The position numbers and the translations under genes are program-made. Source: Hyposmocoma kahamanoa (taxonomy: Eukaryota; Arthropoda; Insecta; Lepidoptera; Cosmopterigidae). Taken from it: DNA of 64,000 bases. The notes under the pieces are model-generated. The model was not told where the DNA came from and did not search any database. It saw only the letters and a list, made by a program, of their open reading frames with translations. The stretch is from positions 461,185-525,184 of the forward strand of contig NW_020653397.1 in NCBI RefSeq assembly GCF_003589595.1, given 5' to 3'. Position 1 is the stretch's first letter. The number at the start of each line of letters is the position of its first letter. Below, piece after piece: positions 23,420 through 33,703 of this stretch.

Positions 23420-23735
23420 TAATTAAATTTTTATTGAATTGATATTCAATTATTTTTTGTGAAATTACTCCACTAGTTTGTTATAATTATTAATACAAAG
23501 ATCGAACACTCAGAAAAAATTCCTTCGATCCGGTCGGATTCGAACCGACCTCTTCTTGCATACCGTGCCAGACGCTATACCAACTAAGCCACGGAACGAA
23601 CCAACGGGCCTCACGAATTTTTCTATGTGCCTGCGTCGTGTACCTTTGTACTTGGTCTTTCAACGACTTTTTAGTCGTAGCGCCATCTATGAGAAATCTT
23701 TGACAGATTTATCGCCCAGTTAGTACCTTTACAGC
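23420..23735 (-). repeat. Element S4, single copy with central tRNA-like domain
   Basis: On the minus strand, in order: GTAGCTGTAAAGGTACTAAC, GATGGCGCTACGACTAAAAA, GGCACATAGAAAAATTCGTG, box A-like TGGCTTAGTTGGTATAGCG, box B GGTCGGTTCGAATCC, then GATCGAAGGAATTTTTTCTG and the tail AATTGAATATCAATTCAATA. The tRNA-like part folds by eye with 6 of 7 acceptor pairs and a T-arm, but no clear anticodon stem. About 150 bp is conserved upstream of the tRNA-like part, which is unusual for a simple tRNA SINE. Confidence 0.7.
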
Positions 23736-24569
23736 TACCAGATGAGTAGATGAGTTTAAGATAAAAAATATCTTGTCATTTTTCTTGTTTTCTATAATCA
23801 ACCTGTTACTTACTCTTAAGTCCACAAACCTGGGGGCATTTATTTGTTATTGAAATACTTTTATGAAATCGAATGAATCAATTCGTCGAAATTACGTTTC
23901 TCTACAGTTACAAGAGAAAAGTACCTTACGATACTAAAATGTCTATACATTCGGACTCTAATCTATCTTTAGGATCATTATTATTAGACGGTAATGGGAT
24001 TTGTAGGTCCGTCCATGTTATGTTATTTTGCCAGTCGTCTCGAGTTAGTATGATTGTTACGTCTTCGACTTTCTTATGAACGAAAAGAAATATTACCACA
24101 ATTTGGGATAAGATAATACGGACTTAGAAATGACTGTACTTTTAAAACTGCTGAATAATAGTAGTGTCGATCTGGAATACTCCCTGGAATATCGTTTCAG
24201 AAGTTGGCGAGAGTGTGGACAGCACTTGCAACTTTATTGGCTATTGGCTATAACAGAATAAACGAGCATTTAAGTCTGACTATTATAATTTCAGTGTATG
24301 TAGAGTCCACTTGAACGCATTGCTATTGTGAATAGCATAAAAATTATGACAATTCCAGGAAATTACGAAGTAAAAGAATAGATGTTCACTTAACTAAAAC
24401 ACTTAATAAGATAAACAATACAATATTCCGACGCGAAGATTAAAGAAGAACAAACGTAAAGAATTAAAAGAGGAGTCAGGGGCAAAAACTTGGCCGAAAG
24501 TGATTTGCTTGTCGGTTTTCTAATGGATACATCCCAGAGTGTGCGCAGGAACCTGTTAAATTAGTTCAC
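23736..24569. other. Intronic stretch with no recognised feature
   Basis: AT-rich, no recognised exon, RNA or repeat. Confidence 0.4.
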
Positions 24570-24730
24570 CATTCCTCCTTCGGTCGACTAGGAAGTCCAG
24601 AACACTGCTCCCTTGTGTCACGTTTTGGCACCCATTTGCACGAAGCGCCCTCGGTAAAGGATTGAATATTCTGCCGGCATCTGTGTTTCCCGAAAACTAC
24701 AGTTTGGGAGCTATCCACTCGACCATCGAC
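24570..24730 (+). pseudogene. Jockey-type LINE C-terminal remnant
   Basis: The plus strand reads ALGKGLNILPASVFPENYSL, corresponding to the WN-x-LPASVFP-x-x-Y block near the end of Jockey polyproteins (W and R are mutated here). A tail-like CATCGACGGTCACATCGG follows. It is related to the remnants at 3772 and 15565. Confidence 0.5.
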
Positions 24731-24870
24731 GGTCACATCGGCTGAGAATGAATTTTGCATTAGAAAAGGAGATATCCTATATTATAAATATAGACCATTG
24801 AAATAACGATGACACGTACATATCGCTACGTTTATACAATAACGCAGTATTGTTGAATACTACGATTTTG

Positions 24871-25055
24871 AGTCGTGCACCTGGTTTAACGACACGCCTG
24901 TCCATAGCAGTTGCAGTGCCACGTAAAGTTTTATATTGCAAAGATCTGAGGGGCACCGCCCCTGCGCCCGTCACACTGACCTCAGTGACAAAAGTTGACA
25001 ATTCCCATGTGCTTGTAATTTCACCAGCACCCTTTAAAACCGGAACACAATTTTT
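24871..25055 (-). repeat. Repeat A copy 7
   Basis: Antisense copy: CGTGCACCTGGTTTAACGAC, AAGATCTGAGGGGCACCGCC, AAAAGTTGACAATTCCCATG, TTTCACCAGCACCC. Confidence 0.75.
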
Positions 25056-26214
25056 TTACGTCAAAAATAATATTTACTGCGTCATTACATGAAGGTACCT
25101 ACATATTTTAAAGCACTAGCCAACATTTTCTTGACATGTTGAGTACACAATCTATTAGCATATGCAAACAACTTCTTACGTTAAGCACTTGAACGAGGGT
25201 TTGCAAACAAATCAATATTTCCGAAAATTAGGTCAATCCTCCATAAACAGGCCTTACAAATAGCACACAATACGAAATTGGTTAACCGCAAGAACAAAGC
25301 GTAAAGTAAAAGACTTACGTCAGTAAACAATAAACACTGCTCTTGGCTGCGAAGTTCTACAACGCGCTGTAATTGGATAATAGTCGTAATCTGCCTGCGC
25401 TCGCCTCCTGACCACACTGTCTTGATCTCTGACTTAGCATTACAACCACTTTTTTGGATGTCTTTATAGCGGGTCATGGAACCTACTCTTTCGGAAGGAG
25501 CGGAAAGGTTCTATAAAAAGTAACGAGAATATTAATGATGTAGCATCTTTTCCCTTTGCTAAATTAATACTGCAGGAATATCACTTATCTTTGATCCTTA
25601 ATGCTCCTGCGATGAGCCCTTATTTTCCTGCTTAATCCACAGTTTTTTTTTTCCTAATTCTGAGGGGAATTGTATTGCAATTGCAAACTTTTACTCTGAT
25701 CACTAGTTCGGGTTCCCTTCCCAAAAGAGGACTACGATTTATTAATTATTAACATTCAACAGTACCAGAGTTCATTCAAACCTGGTGGCATCACTCGGCC
25801 TTGGCTGACCTACAAGCGGCAATACGTCCATTGTCACAGGGCACGCGCTGCGTTGTCTATCGTAGTAGGCAATTGTCATTCTCACTTGGCTGCTTTATAG
25901 TGTACGTCAGGTGCTCTTTTATGGCGTACAATGCAATTGTTGCGTTAGTTTTAACTTTCATGTTTTATAAGTTTACTGGGAATTGGAATGTTGCGACAGT
26001 CCAGCTTTTTAATGTAGGTACTTTATAATCGTTTGAAGTTCATAGCTATGTCTGACACTTTTGTTTGGTGCTGGAATTGATATTTTATTTCCACGTGCGG
26101 ATTCGTAGATTTAGAATAAACAAAATTAGATTATTTCATACATCATATGACACTGCCGTGTGCTTTTTCGTAAGGGGAATTTATACACCAATTTGGTTGC
26201 TTCTCTTCTTAAGG
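25056..26214. other. Intronic stretch with no recognised feature
   Basis: AT-rich with short open frames only (for example 25181-25477 minus and 25801-26028 plus). None has a recognisable domain. Confidence 0.4.
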
Positions 26215-26415
26215 GTCGGCGGACTAAAGCACGTAAGTCAAAATCCAACATCATTCATTTAAATTAATACATCTACCGGCCAAAGCACATAAGTCAAATT
26301 CATTTGTTTATTCTAGAGGTTATTTAACTTCCAACACTAAAAACAACACAAAAATATATAATTATATATCAACAAATGACGCACTTTTTTTACTTATGTG
26401 CCTTAGTCTGCGGAC
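26215..26415. mobile_element. ~200-bp MITE-like element with 24-bp TIRs
   Basis: Left end GTCGGCGGACTAAAGCACGT and the inverse of the right end, GTCCGCAGACTAAGGCACAT, match at 20 of 24 positions (AAGT completes both arms). A third, direct copy of the motif (CCAAAGCACATAAGTC) lies at about 26281. The centre is AT-rich with no ORF. Target duplication is uncertain; the TIR may extend outward through TAAGG. Confidence 0.65.
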
Positions 26416-26789
26416 CTTAGATTTAAGAGCTATGACATTCGTCAACCGTCTCTCTTCAGCGCCTTAACTTTCATTTCCTGTTACCACATAATAATTGATG
26501 TTATTTGTTTTTTAGTTTATTTCTTTTTATGTTTCTTTTTCATATTTTCTTTGTGTTAAAAAAAAAAAGTCGTTTTTCGTTCTTTTTTAAGTTATGTTAA
26601 TTAGTAGAAACTTTGCTGGTTTAAGTAATAACTTTTTTTGTCATAATAATCTTGTAAACAAAGTAAAAACTGTTTGTTTCCCAAATAAAAAAAAATCTGA
26701 TCTAAACGATCGATTTTCCCTTTTACGATGTTTCTAAAAGACTGTAAGTAATTTGACCGTAATCAGGTTGCAATTTTTAGTCTGTTTGA

Positions 26790-26981
26790 CGACCTCGGTG
26801 GCCTAACACTGTGAGCCCTGGGTCGAGTCCCGGTAGGATCGATTTAGGAAATGGTTTTTTCTAAATTGGTTCAGGTCTGGATGTTCTATTGAATTCCATT
26901 GCTTTGGTACTCACAGTACAGGCATTTCTCGAATTTGAGACCAGGCAAATGGTGTAATTGTCTGGCACATTATTATTATTG
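26790..26981 (+). repeat. SINE S2 copy 2
   Basis: GACCTCGGTGGCCTAACACT, GGGTCGAGTCCCGGTAGGAT, TGAATTCCATTGCTTTGGTA and TTATTATTATT, in the same order as copy 1. The head carries a deletion between box A and box B. Confidence 0.65.
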
Positions 26982-27770
26982 CGATAGGGTTGAATTTAGA
27001 TAATGATTTTCATACACAGTCAGAATTTCACGCTCACGTTAAAGTAACGTGTACGATGGCTCGCTTCTTATTTCAAAGCACTTCTATTCTCCAATCCAAA
27101 TATTGGTCACCTATAAACAGATATAGTTTTTTGGCCCACTGTCCCAAATAACTAGCATTGGACTGGTACCAAACGATAATGACCGCAGCTACATGCAAAA
27201 ATACACACTATATTTACACCTGTAAGGTCTGTTATTATTGTAATAAGAGCGAAGGTCAAGGGAGTTGCCTAATTTAGCTTCACTGTTATAAGAATTCGTT
27301 GGAGCCACCCATTTGTCTGTAATATAGCAAAAAGAAATTTCATAATGAACTTTTATTCGCTGCGTTAGCAAACACTGCACATATCGCACTGTCATTGATA
27401 ATGTGGCATAATTCGAAAAGTAATTTTTAGGAAACTGACAAAATATATCCAGATTATTAATGTGAAATAAACTAACGGTTGGTCCGTAATGTCGTCTGAC
27501 GTGTGTCTATCGAATGCCTATTCACACAGTATGACATTCACGCTATTTCTTTCATTATTTTCCTGAAAAATATTTGAGAATTATAATTATTTTAAAAAAT
27601 TTACGAATTTTTTTCAGAAAAATATTTTTTTTTTATAGTGATCCTACGTATGGGTAGTCGGTGCCAATTATGACTAAATGTTTTTATAAAAATAATAACA
27701 ATGATCTCGCAATAGTTTTGTTTACTGTATTTTATTTTAAATCTATTCCTACATTTTGTATTTCGCCACC
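26982..27770. other. Intronic stretch with no recognised feature
   Basis: AT-rich sequence with no exon-like segment or repeat recognised. Confidence 0.4.
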
Positions 27771-28112
27771 GATATCATCAGTGAACGGAATTGAGGGAGT
27801 TAAATTACCTAAAATATGAACGTTTTCTTTGTATGGACATACCCATTTCGTCATCAATGCTGTAAGCATTCTTGTCTTCAATGTCTTTTACTGTGGTTTT
27901 TTTTCACATTACAAAATATAGGTTGTCTCATGTTTATTTTTTAAATGGTAAAGTATTTAAAACGTACAAGAGCCTACAGAAACATAACTTTCAATATTAT
28001 TTTTTGAGACAATAATTTGTAGCAAATACTTAATAGGAAATACTTCCGAGAAGTCCCGTTATTCTTTAGTTTAGCCAAATTAACTCCCCCAATTCCGATC
28101 ACTGGATATCAG
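27771..28112. mobile_element. hAT-like MITE (326 bp) with 8-bp target duplication
   Basis: Element 27779-28104 begins CAGTGAACGGAATTGAGGGA and its inverted right end begins CAGTGATCGGAATTGGGGGA. The match continues into GTTAA. Flanks GATATCAT (27771-27778) and GATATCAG (28105-28112) agree at 7 of 8 bases. CAGTG termini, short length, no ORF and an 8-bp duplication are typical of non-autonomous hAT elements. Confidence 0.85.
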
Positions 28113-31100
28113 ATGAATTGATGACTCTGTAGTGTAGTAAAAGTCATATCAGACATGTGTTTGACGTGAATTTTTGTTGCGTACGTCATTCTTGGTCGGT
28201 AATTTTTATACCATTTCATACGCTAATTGTAAATTGTCCTCCGTAAGTTTTTTTTTAATCTGTCTTCTAATAGACTTCTCGTTTGACGAAATTATTAACA
28301 ATTAGTTGGGCTGTTTTCGCATTAAGTGAACTTAAATATAAAAACCTGTAACTGTAAATCAATTGGCGTGAAACTTGCCTTTGAATTTCACGATCTACCT
28401 TCACATTGGACTGAATAAATTTTAATAGGGTCTTTTGAATTCACTGTTATGTTACGGTAGTACAGTGTCGAAAATCCATTGTGGCGCGGAATTTAATTCG
28501 AGCTTCTGAAAATTGAATTCCGTTAATGAACGCACCAATTTGTGAGGAACAATACAAATGTTGGTAAAGGAAATTCCAGGAACATGCCAGAATGTTCCAA
28601 ACGTAATGACATATATTTTGCATTGGCAAATTGTAGATATGATTTGAAAACAGGATATGGAATTTGGTGTAAGTGGAAGATTTTGATGATATACATATGG
28701 TAAGTATGAAACTTCATTACCGTTCTACTTAGATACGCTTTTGTTGAGACACACAACTTTCCACGGCCATCAAAACTAAACAGCCATCTTTAGGCACCCG
28801 CTGCAGCTGGCCCGATCATCATAGATAATCAATTTAATAAATAAGTACTTGGTACGCACTTGAATACGTAATAAATCCACTTGACTGAAGCTCTTTAACA
28901 CAATTTTCCAAAGCCTATACTGAAACTCCCAACTGTTAAATGCCGTTTATTCAAAGTTGTATTCCTTTTTATTTGGCGTTGCTTAACCGCCGCCGTCAAA
29001 GGATCCTTCAAACTTTTTTTATTTGCTTCCCTCAATGTACGGTTCGGGTGTATAATTTCACTAAGTTTAACCTTCAGTTTATTTTCATGATTTAGTAAAA
29101 CTTTCTCTATATGGTGGATAACGGTTGAAGTAATTTGTAATGAAAGCAGTTATTAAATCTAACTTTTGGCTCCACTCACAGTGTTAGATTTCGGACTAAT
29201 GCCATTTACCAACACTTTCTTTTGCTCAGTCCGAATCTCGCGAGTTTATGTCCACTACTCTGGTCTAAAACGAGAATTTTGCATATCTTCGAAGTGAAAT
29301 CTTCCGAATCAGCTAACGATTGCATTTAGCATACTTCTAATGAATCGAAAATGTTAAAGTTATTTACGACAAATTTTCGAATTTGGAGGATGATTCTATT
29401 ATCATTACAATAAATGTTCGTGAGTCAGTCGCTCAGTTGTACTGTAATAAAGGCAACCAACGCGCAGATATCGAAATCGGCATAAAGTAGCAAAAAGAGT
29501 AATATCCGACAGCCGCGCTGCGGGCTCGGCCGAAGCGGCGATCAATAGCATCTCACAAATTAAACAACATTCCCACGATATTGAAGCCTCCGTAATTTTT
29601 CTCAATATTAACAGAATTTGTTATCATTTGAAGCCTCACCTATTTATACTGTAATATTATTATTATTATTTTCAATAATGCATTGCTAAACCTGAATAGG
29701 ATTGATGTCATTTGGCCTATAGCTCTGGAAAATGTTCTAGAACACATGTTGTTTTCGACTGTATTCGTTATCGCATGACATCACTGGTGATGATGGATGT
29801 CTTCTGAACATTGGGTTTCTCATAGCACCTTTTTTGAGATATGTGTTTAAACTTTTTTTTATGCTAAATAATATAAAGTAAATTTAATAATTATCTCGTT
29901 TTTACAACAAAAACCTTGCCACCAGTGTTTTATTTAGCATAAACCCTTGCCTTTAATCAAACGCATTTGATTTGTCGCCCTTATAGCGGACAGGGTAATA
30001 ATTAGCGAATGGCGAGCCCTTTTAACTAGTCTCTAATCCGACGTTTATTGTCGAGTTGTTAATTTACCGCCTCCTAATCTCCTTTTAATTAAGGAAGGCG
30101 CAAAATTTCCGTCAAATTCACGAATGCTTCGAAATTTTAACACAGTCATTTAGAAGTCCCTTCCGGTTTTTTTTTTGCATTTTGGATATCTGTAAGTCCT
30201 GCTGATTTCCTTAGGATTAATTTTTGTTACATTACTATAAGGTATTTATTGTTTTTCTCGTTTCTTATACTTCGTATTCAAGGGGGTATCCCCTTATTGT
30301 TCATAATTTATCACGCAACCCAACACCAAAACAAATTATAATCTCACTTTCGCGATAACAAATTATTCTCGTGACGGGAATAAAAAGGATATGATAATTT
30401 GTGCGGTAATTTGTGTCGTTCGGGCATAATGAGCTCAATTACGCGGTTCTGCGTCGTGATGGCATTGCTAAGCATAATATAGGACTTCGACGTGACACAT
30501 TTACACCATCCCACAACATTTCGAGGCACAATGTCACTACTGCTTTAATTTGTACTTAACGCACATATTCGCAGCTTAGTTCCGAAGTTCGAACTTCTTT
30601 ATGTAACTCTTGTGTACCGCGTTAGAGACGTACTTGAGAAATAGTTCCATTTGATGTGTTGATAAGGTATGTTTGTATCTTTCCTAACCATATATTTATC
30701 CTATACAGCTATAATGGCGGTGCTCGAATTGATTTTCATAGCACTTACCAGTGGCATTGTCGTTTCAATGATTAATGGTTTTGCGCCGCGGTTTACGATT
30801 CGTATTCCGCTAAACTTCCTTTTGCTTTACTTTTGCTACAATTCTGTGATATGCTATGACGTGTAATGTCGTGACTTTAAGATTAGTAATCGTGTTGGTG
30901 GAATAAATAAATAGAGTAAATGGTGAATCGATAACCTGGTGTAGGTTGTAGGAGTCCGCTTCATGCGCGCAAAGCAAGGCCGATCGTTGTGGCGATCTTT
31001 GGGGGTGACGTGTATTCAAATGATAATGGCAATGATGATCGAGTCGGGAGAACGCTTTCCTCCAGAAATTCCTTGGTACCTATTTTTAGTTAATCCTTAG

Positions 31101-31594
31101 TTCTGGACCACCAAGTCTCGATTCATGTCTAACGTATCTGGCTCATTATAACTTGCTTTTACAATAAAGCACGACGTCGTCAAATTGAAAAAAGTCCAAA
31201 CTCTTCGAAAAGCTGGGGAGCTTGGATGGGGATCCCGCATTGGACTAGAACTATAACCAAAGCATTTTCTAAAATATCATCGAAAACGTCATCGAATACA
31301 CAATTAAAAATACCGTTAAATAAATTATGACTCCCGGTCTGCCTGTGCAAAGGTCTTTGTAATTCGCACAATAACAACATTTCCTATACTGCCAGTGACA
31401 TTAACGTTTCTTGTTTGCGTTGAGCGACCATTATCGCGTAAGGTTATTTTGAGACACGTTTGCTTTCATGCAAATGTCTTATAATAACGTTACCTAATTA
31501 CCTTTGATGTGTTGTGATCGTGAACAATTTTCATTTGAAATTGACATCCAAGTTTTATTATACGCATATTCGAAAAAGGTTTTTTATTATATTT
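28113..31594. other. Long intronic stretch with no recognised feature
   Basis: AT-rich. The patch GACAGCCGCGCTGCGGGCTC at about 29508 is locally GC-rich without an open frame or RNA fold. No repeat family seen elsewhere in the window occurs here. Confidence 0.4.
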
Positions 31595-31815
31595 ATAGTG
31601 GTAAACGACACGTCTACCCATAACACTAGCAGTGCCCTTAGAGCTTTAAATCGCAAAAACTTGTTGGGCACTGCCGTTACGCGCCGTCATTCTGAGACAA
31701 AATTGATAAGACTAACGTGTGTGTATTATCATCAGCACCCTTGCCCTTCCAAACCGGAACGCAGTAATTCTCACATTACTGCTTGGCGGCACCAATAAGC
31801 TCTACTGCTAATAAA
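31595..31815 (-). repeat. Repeat A copy 8
   Basis: Antisense copy: AAACGACACGTCTACCCATA, GCAGTGCCCTTAGAGCTTTA, AAACCGGAACGCAGTAATTC, ACATTACTGCTTGGCGGCAC, AGCTCTACTGCTAA. Confidence 0.75.
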
Positions 31816-33548
31816 ATAATAATAAAGGTTCCAACTAATGATAGCATTTCAAATTCTATTTACAATGAGGTTGTACGTTGCAAATGACAGCTAAATTTTG
31901 CAAGTTTTAACTTTGTTTGTTTAATAATTAAGAGAAAGCCTCTTTATGTATTTACATTTGTTAACGATGTTATATTATCGATTATGTTTCAATTGATCGT
32001 CACGTTTGTTACCAATAGTTTCATTGGAAACTGTGACCTTAATTTATTTTATATCACCAGTGATAAACGACCAATTGTATCTTAGATGATTGTGACAATT
32101 TAAGAACAATTGCAGCATAAACAAATCAGGCTTGTCTGTTATTATACAAAAACTGTCATTTACTTTGATGTCATGCAAAACTTTTCATCGTAGTAGCTCG
32201 AAATTCCATACCGTTCCATTACAACAAAATCATTTTCCAATCTCGTAATACTGTTTAAACCTAACAAGGTTTTATGTGTAAGTGTCTCTCACGCTTGAAT
32301 GAACTAGGTAGTGCTAAATAATGCTATAGGCAGAGGAAATTAACAACGGGTGGGGAGCGTTATTGCCGCATATCTCAGTTTTAAGGCGATGTAAAGTGCG
32401 CCTTACCGCCGATTTAATGTTACTACACATGTTGGATTCAGTCGATGTATGAACTATGCTTTTCATTTTTGCAAGGATCCATACTATCTAGACCTTTTCA
32501 TGTACAGCTGTCGGAATTTTTTATTACGAGTCACTGTGACGTCATTGTCATTTAGAAATCAATATCTTGCTAGCCAATGCCATCCTAGAAAATCAACATT
32601 ATTTCGAGAGTGATTTACTGTATGGAAAGGGCCTTGCTTTTAATTGCCCTTCAGTCTAAAAGTTGATGGCCGTCATTCAGTTGCTTTGAAAGTAATTTTT
32701 ATTTGAAATTTCTTCAAATTTTTGCGTAACCGCCGCCAAAAATGATGACCATTGCTGCTTTCATCTTATTTAGCGTGTGCAGCAAAGTCGTATTTTTAAT
32801 TATCCTACATTTTTGATAATAGTCTAGAACTCATCAAAGCAGCAACTTCATTTTGAATGATTCGTTTTCGGTTCAGTATTAATGGCGACGAACCGTGAGG
32901 AGTGGAGAAGGCTGCACCGACATGAGTCTAGCTGTTAAATAAGATGATGATTAATGGCGACGATAGGTGACAGATTGCATTTCAAATTATATTTAATGTA
33001 CTCTGTGTTCCCAGATGTGGCACTTGTCGTATAGGTACCTTAAATTTAAGAAAACAATTTCGGAGAGATCACAACTAGGCGGAAGAGCTTAGGGAAGAAA
33101 AAGTAGGGACTGAAGCGCAGCTAAGTACTGGAGGGCAACTTTTTTCCTAATATACTTATATATGGAATGTATATAATTATATACGGGTAATTATTAATTA
33201 TTATACAACTTATAGAATTCTATAAGTTTGTTCAATTATTAGACAGTTATAGGTTAGGTTTTATGTACTGTAAAATGCGCCAGGTGTAGCTTATGGACTA
33301 GCCGGTTTAAGGTTATGCCTTCATATTGCATCGGTCATCGTCCTATTGCCAAAAATGTGTCGATAAATTGTAATTGACATTAAAAATCTTTTGTTCATTT
33401 CAAACTCTATTATATTCTCATCGGTAAGCTAAAATTAAATTAACCAGATTGAGGTCTTCAACATATTACGCATTGACGAAACGTATCAGATGTCTAGTGT
33501 CAATGAAAATTTTTAACTCAAACTAAAATAAACTACTCATTGTTACAG
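31816..33548. other. Intronic stretch upstream of the first seen exon
   Basis: At 32880-32950 the plus strand reads MATNREEWRRLHRH, resembling the extreme C-terminus of an RTE-type LINE, followed by AAATAAGATGATGATTA-like tail sequence. At 33207-33228 there is a perfect 22-bp palindrome centred on GAATTC. The last bases, CATTGTTACAG, form the splice acceptor of the 33549 exon. Confidence 0.45.
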
Positions 33549-33703
33549 GTACAACAGAACGAGCATGCCTGATAACAGGCTCTGTGGAGGGCATCATGGT
33601 TGTGCTGGACTTCATCATGGACAAGATCAAGGAGAAGCCCGAGCTTGTCAAACCCTTCCCGGAAGGTGTCGATACCAAGATGCCTCAGGATCGGGATAAG
33701 CAG
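33549..33703 (+). CDS. ps: pasilla/Nova exon: C-terminal half of KH domain 1
   Basis: Coding exon of the KH-type RNA-binding protein Nova (pasilla in flies), a nuclear regulator of alternative splicing. Its first two bases complete a Gly codon, then the frame reads TTERACLITGSVEGIMVVLD, FIMDKIKEKPELVKPF and ...MPQDRDKQ (51 codons). This is the second half of KH1 (beta-strand with the TTER turn and the last helix) plus the inter-domain linker. The linker ends in DR-x-KQ, as in vertebrate Nova, right before KH2. The acceptor TTGTTACAG is canonical; the donor is CAG|GCGAGT, a GC donor. The first half of KH1 and the N-terminus were not found upstream in the window. GC and codon bias stand out from the AT-rich surroundings. 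If the donor were not used, the frame would stop about 12 codons later (near 33740). Confidence 0.93.
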
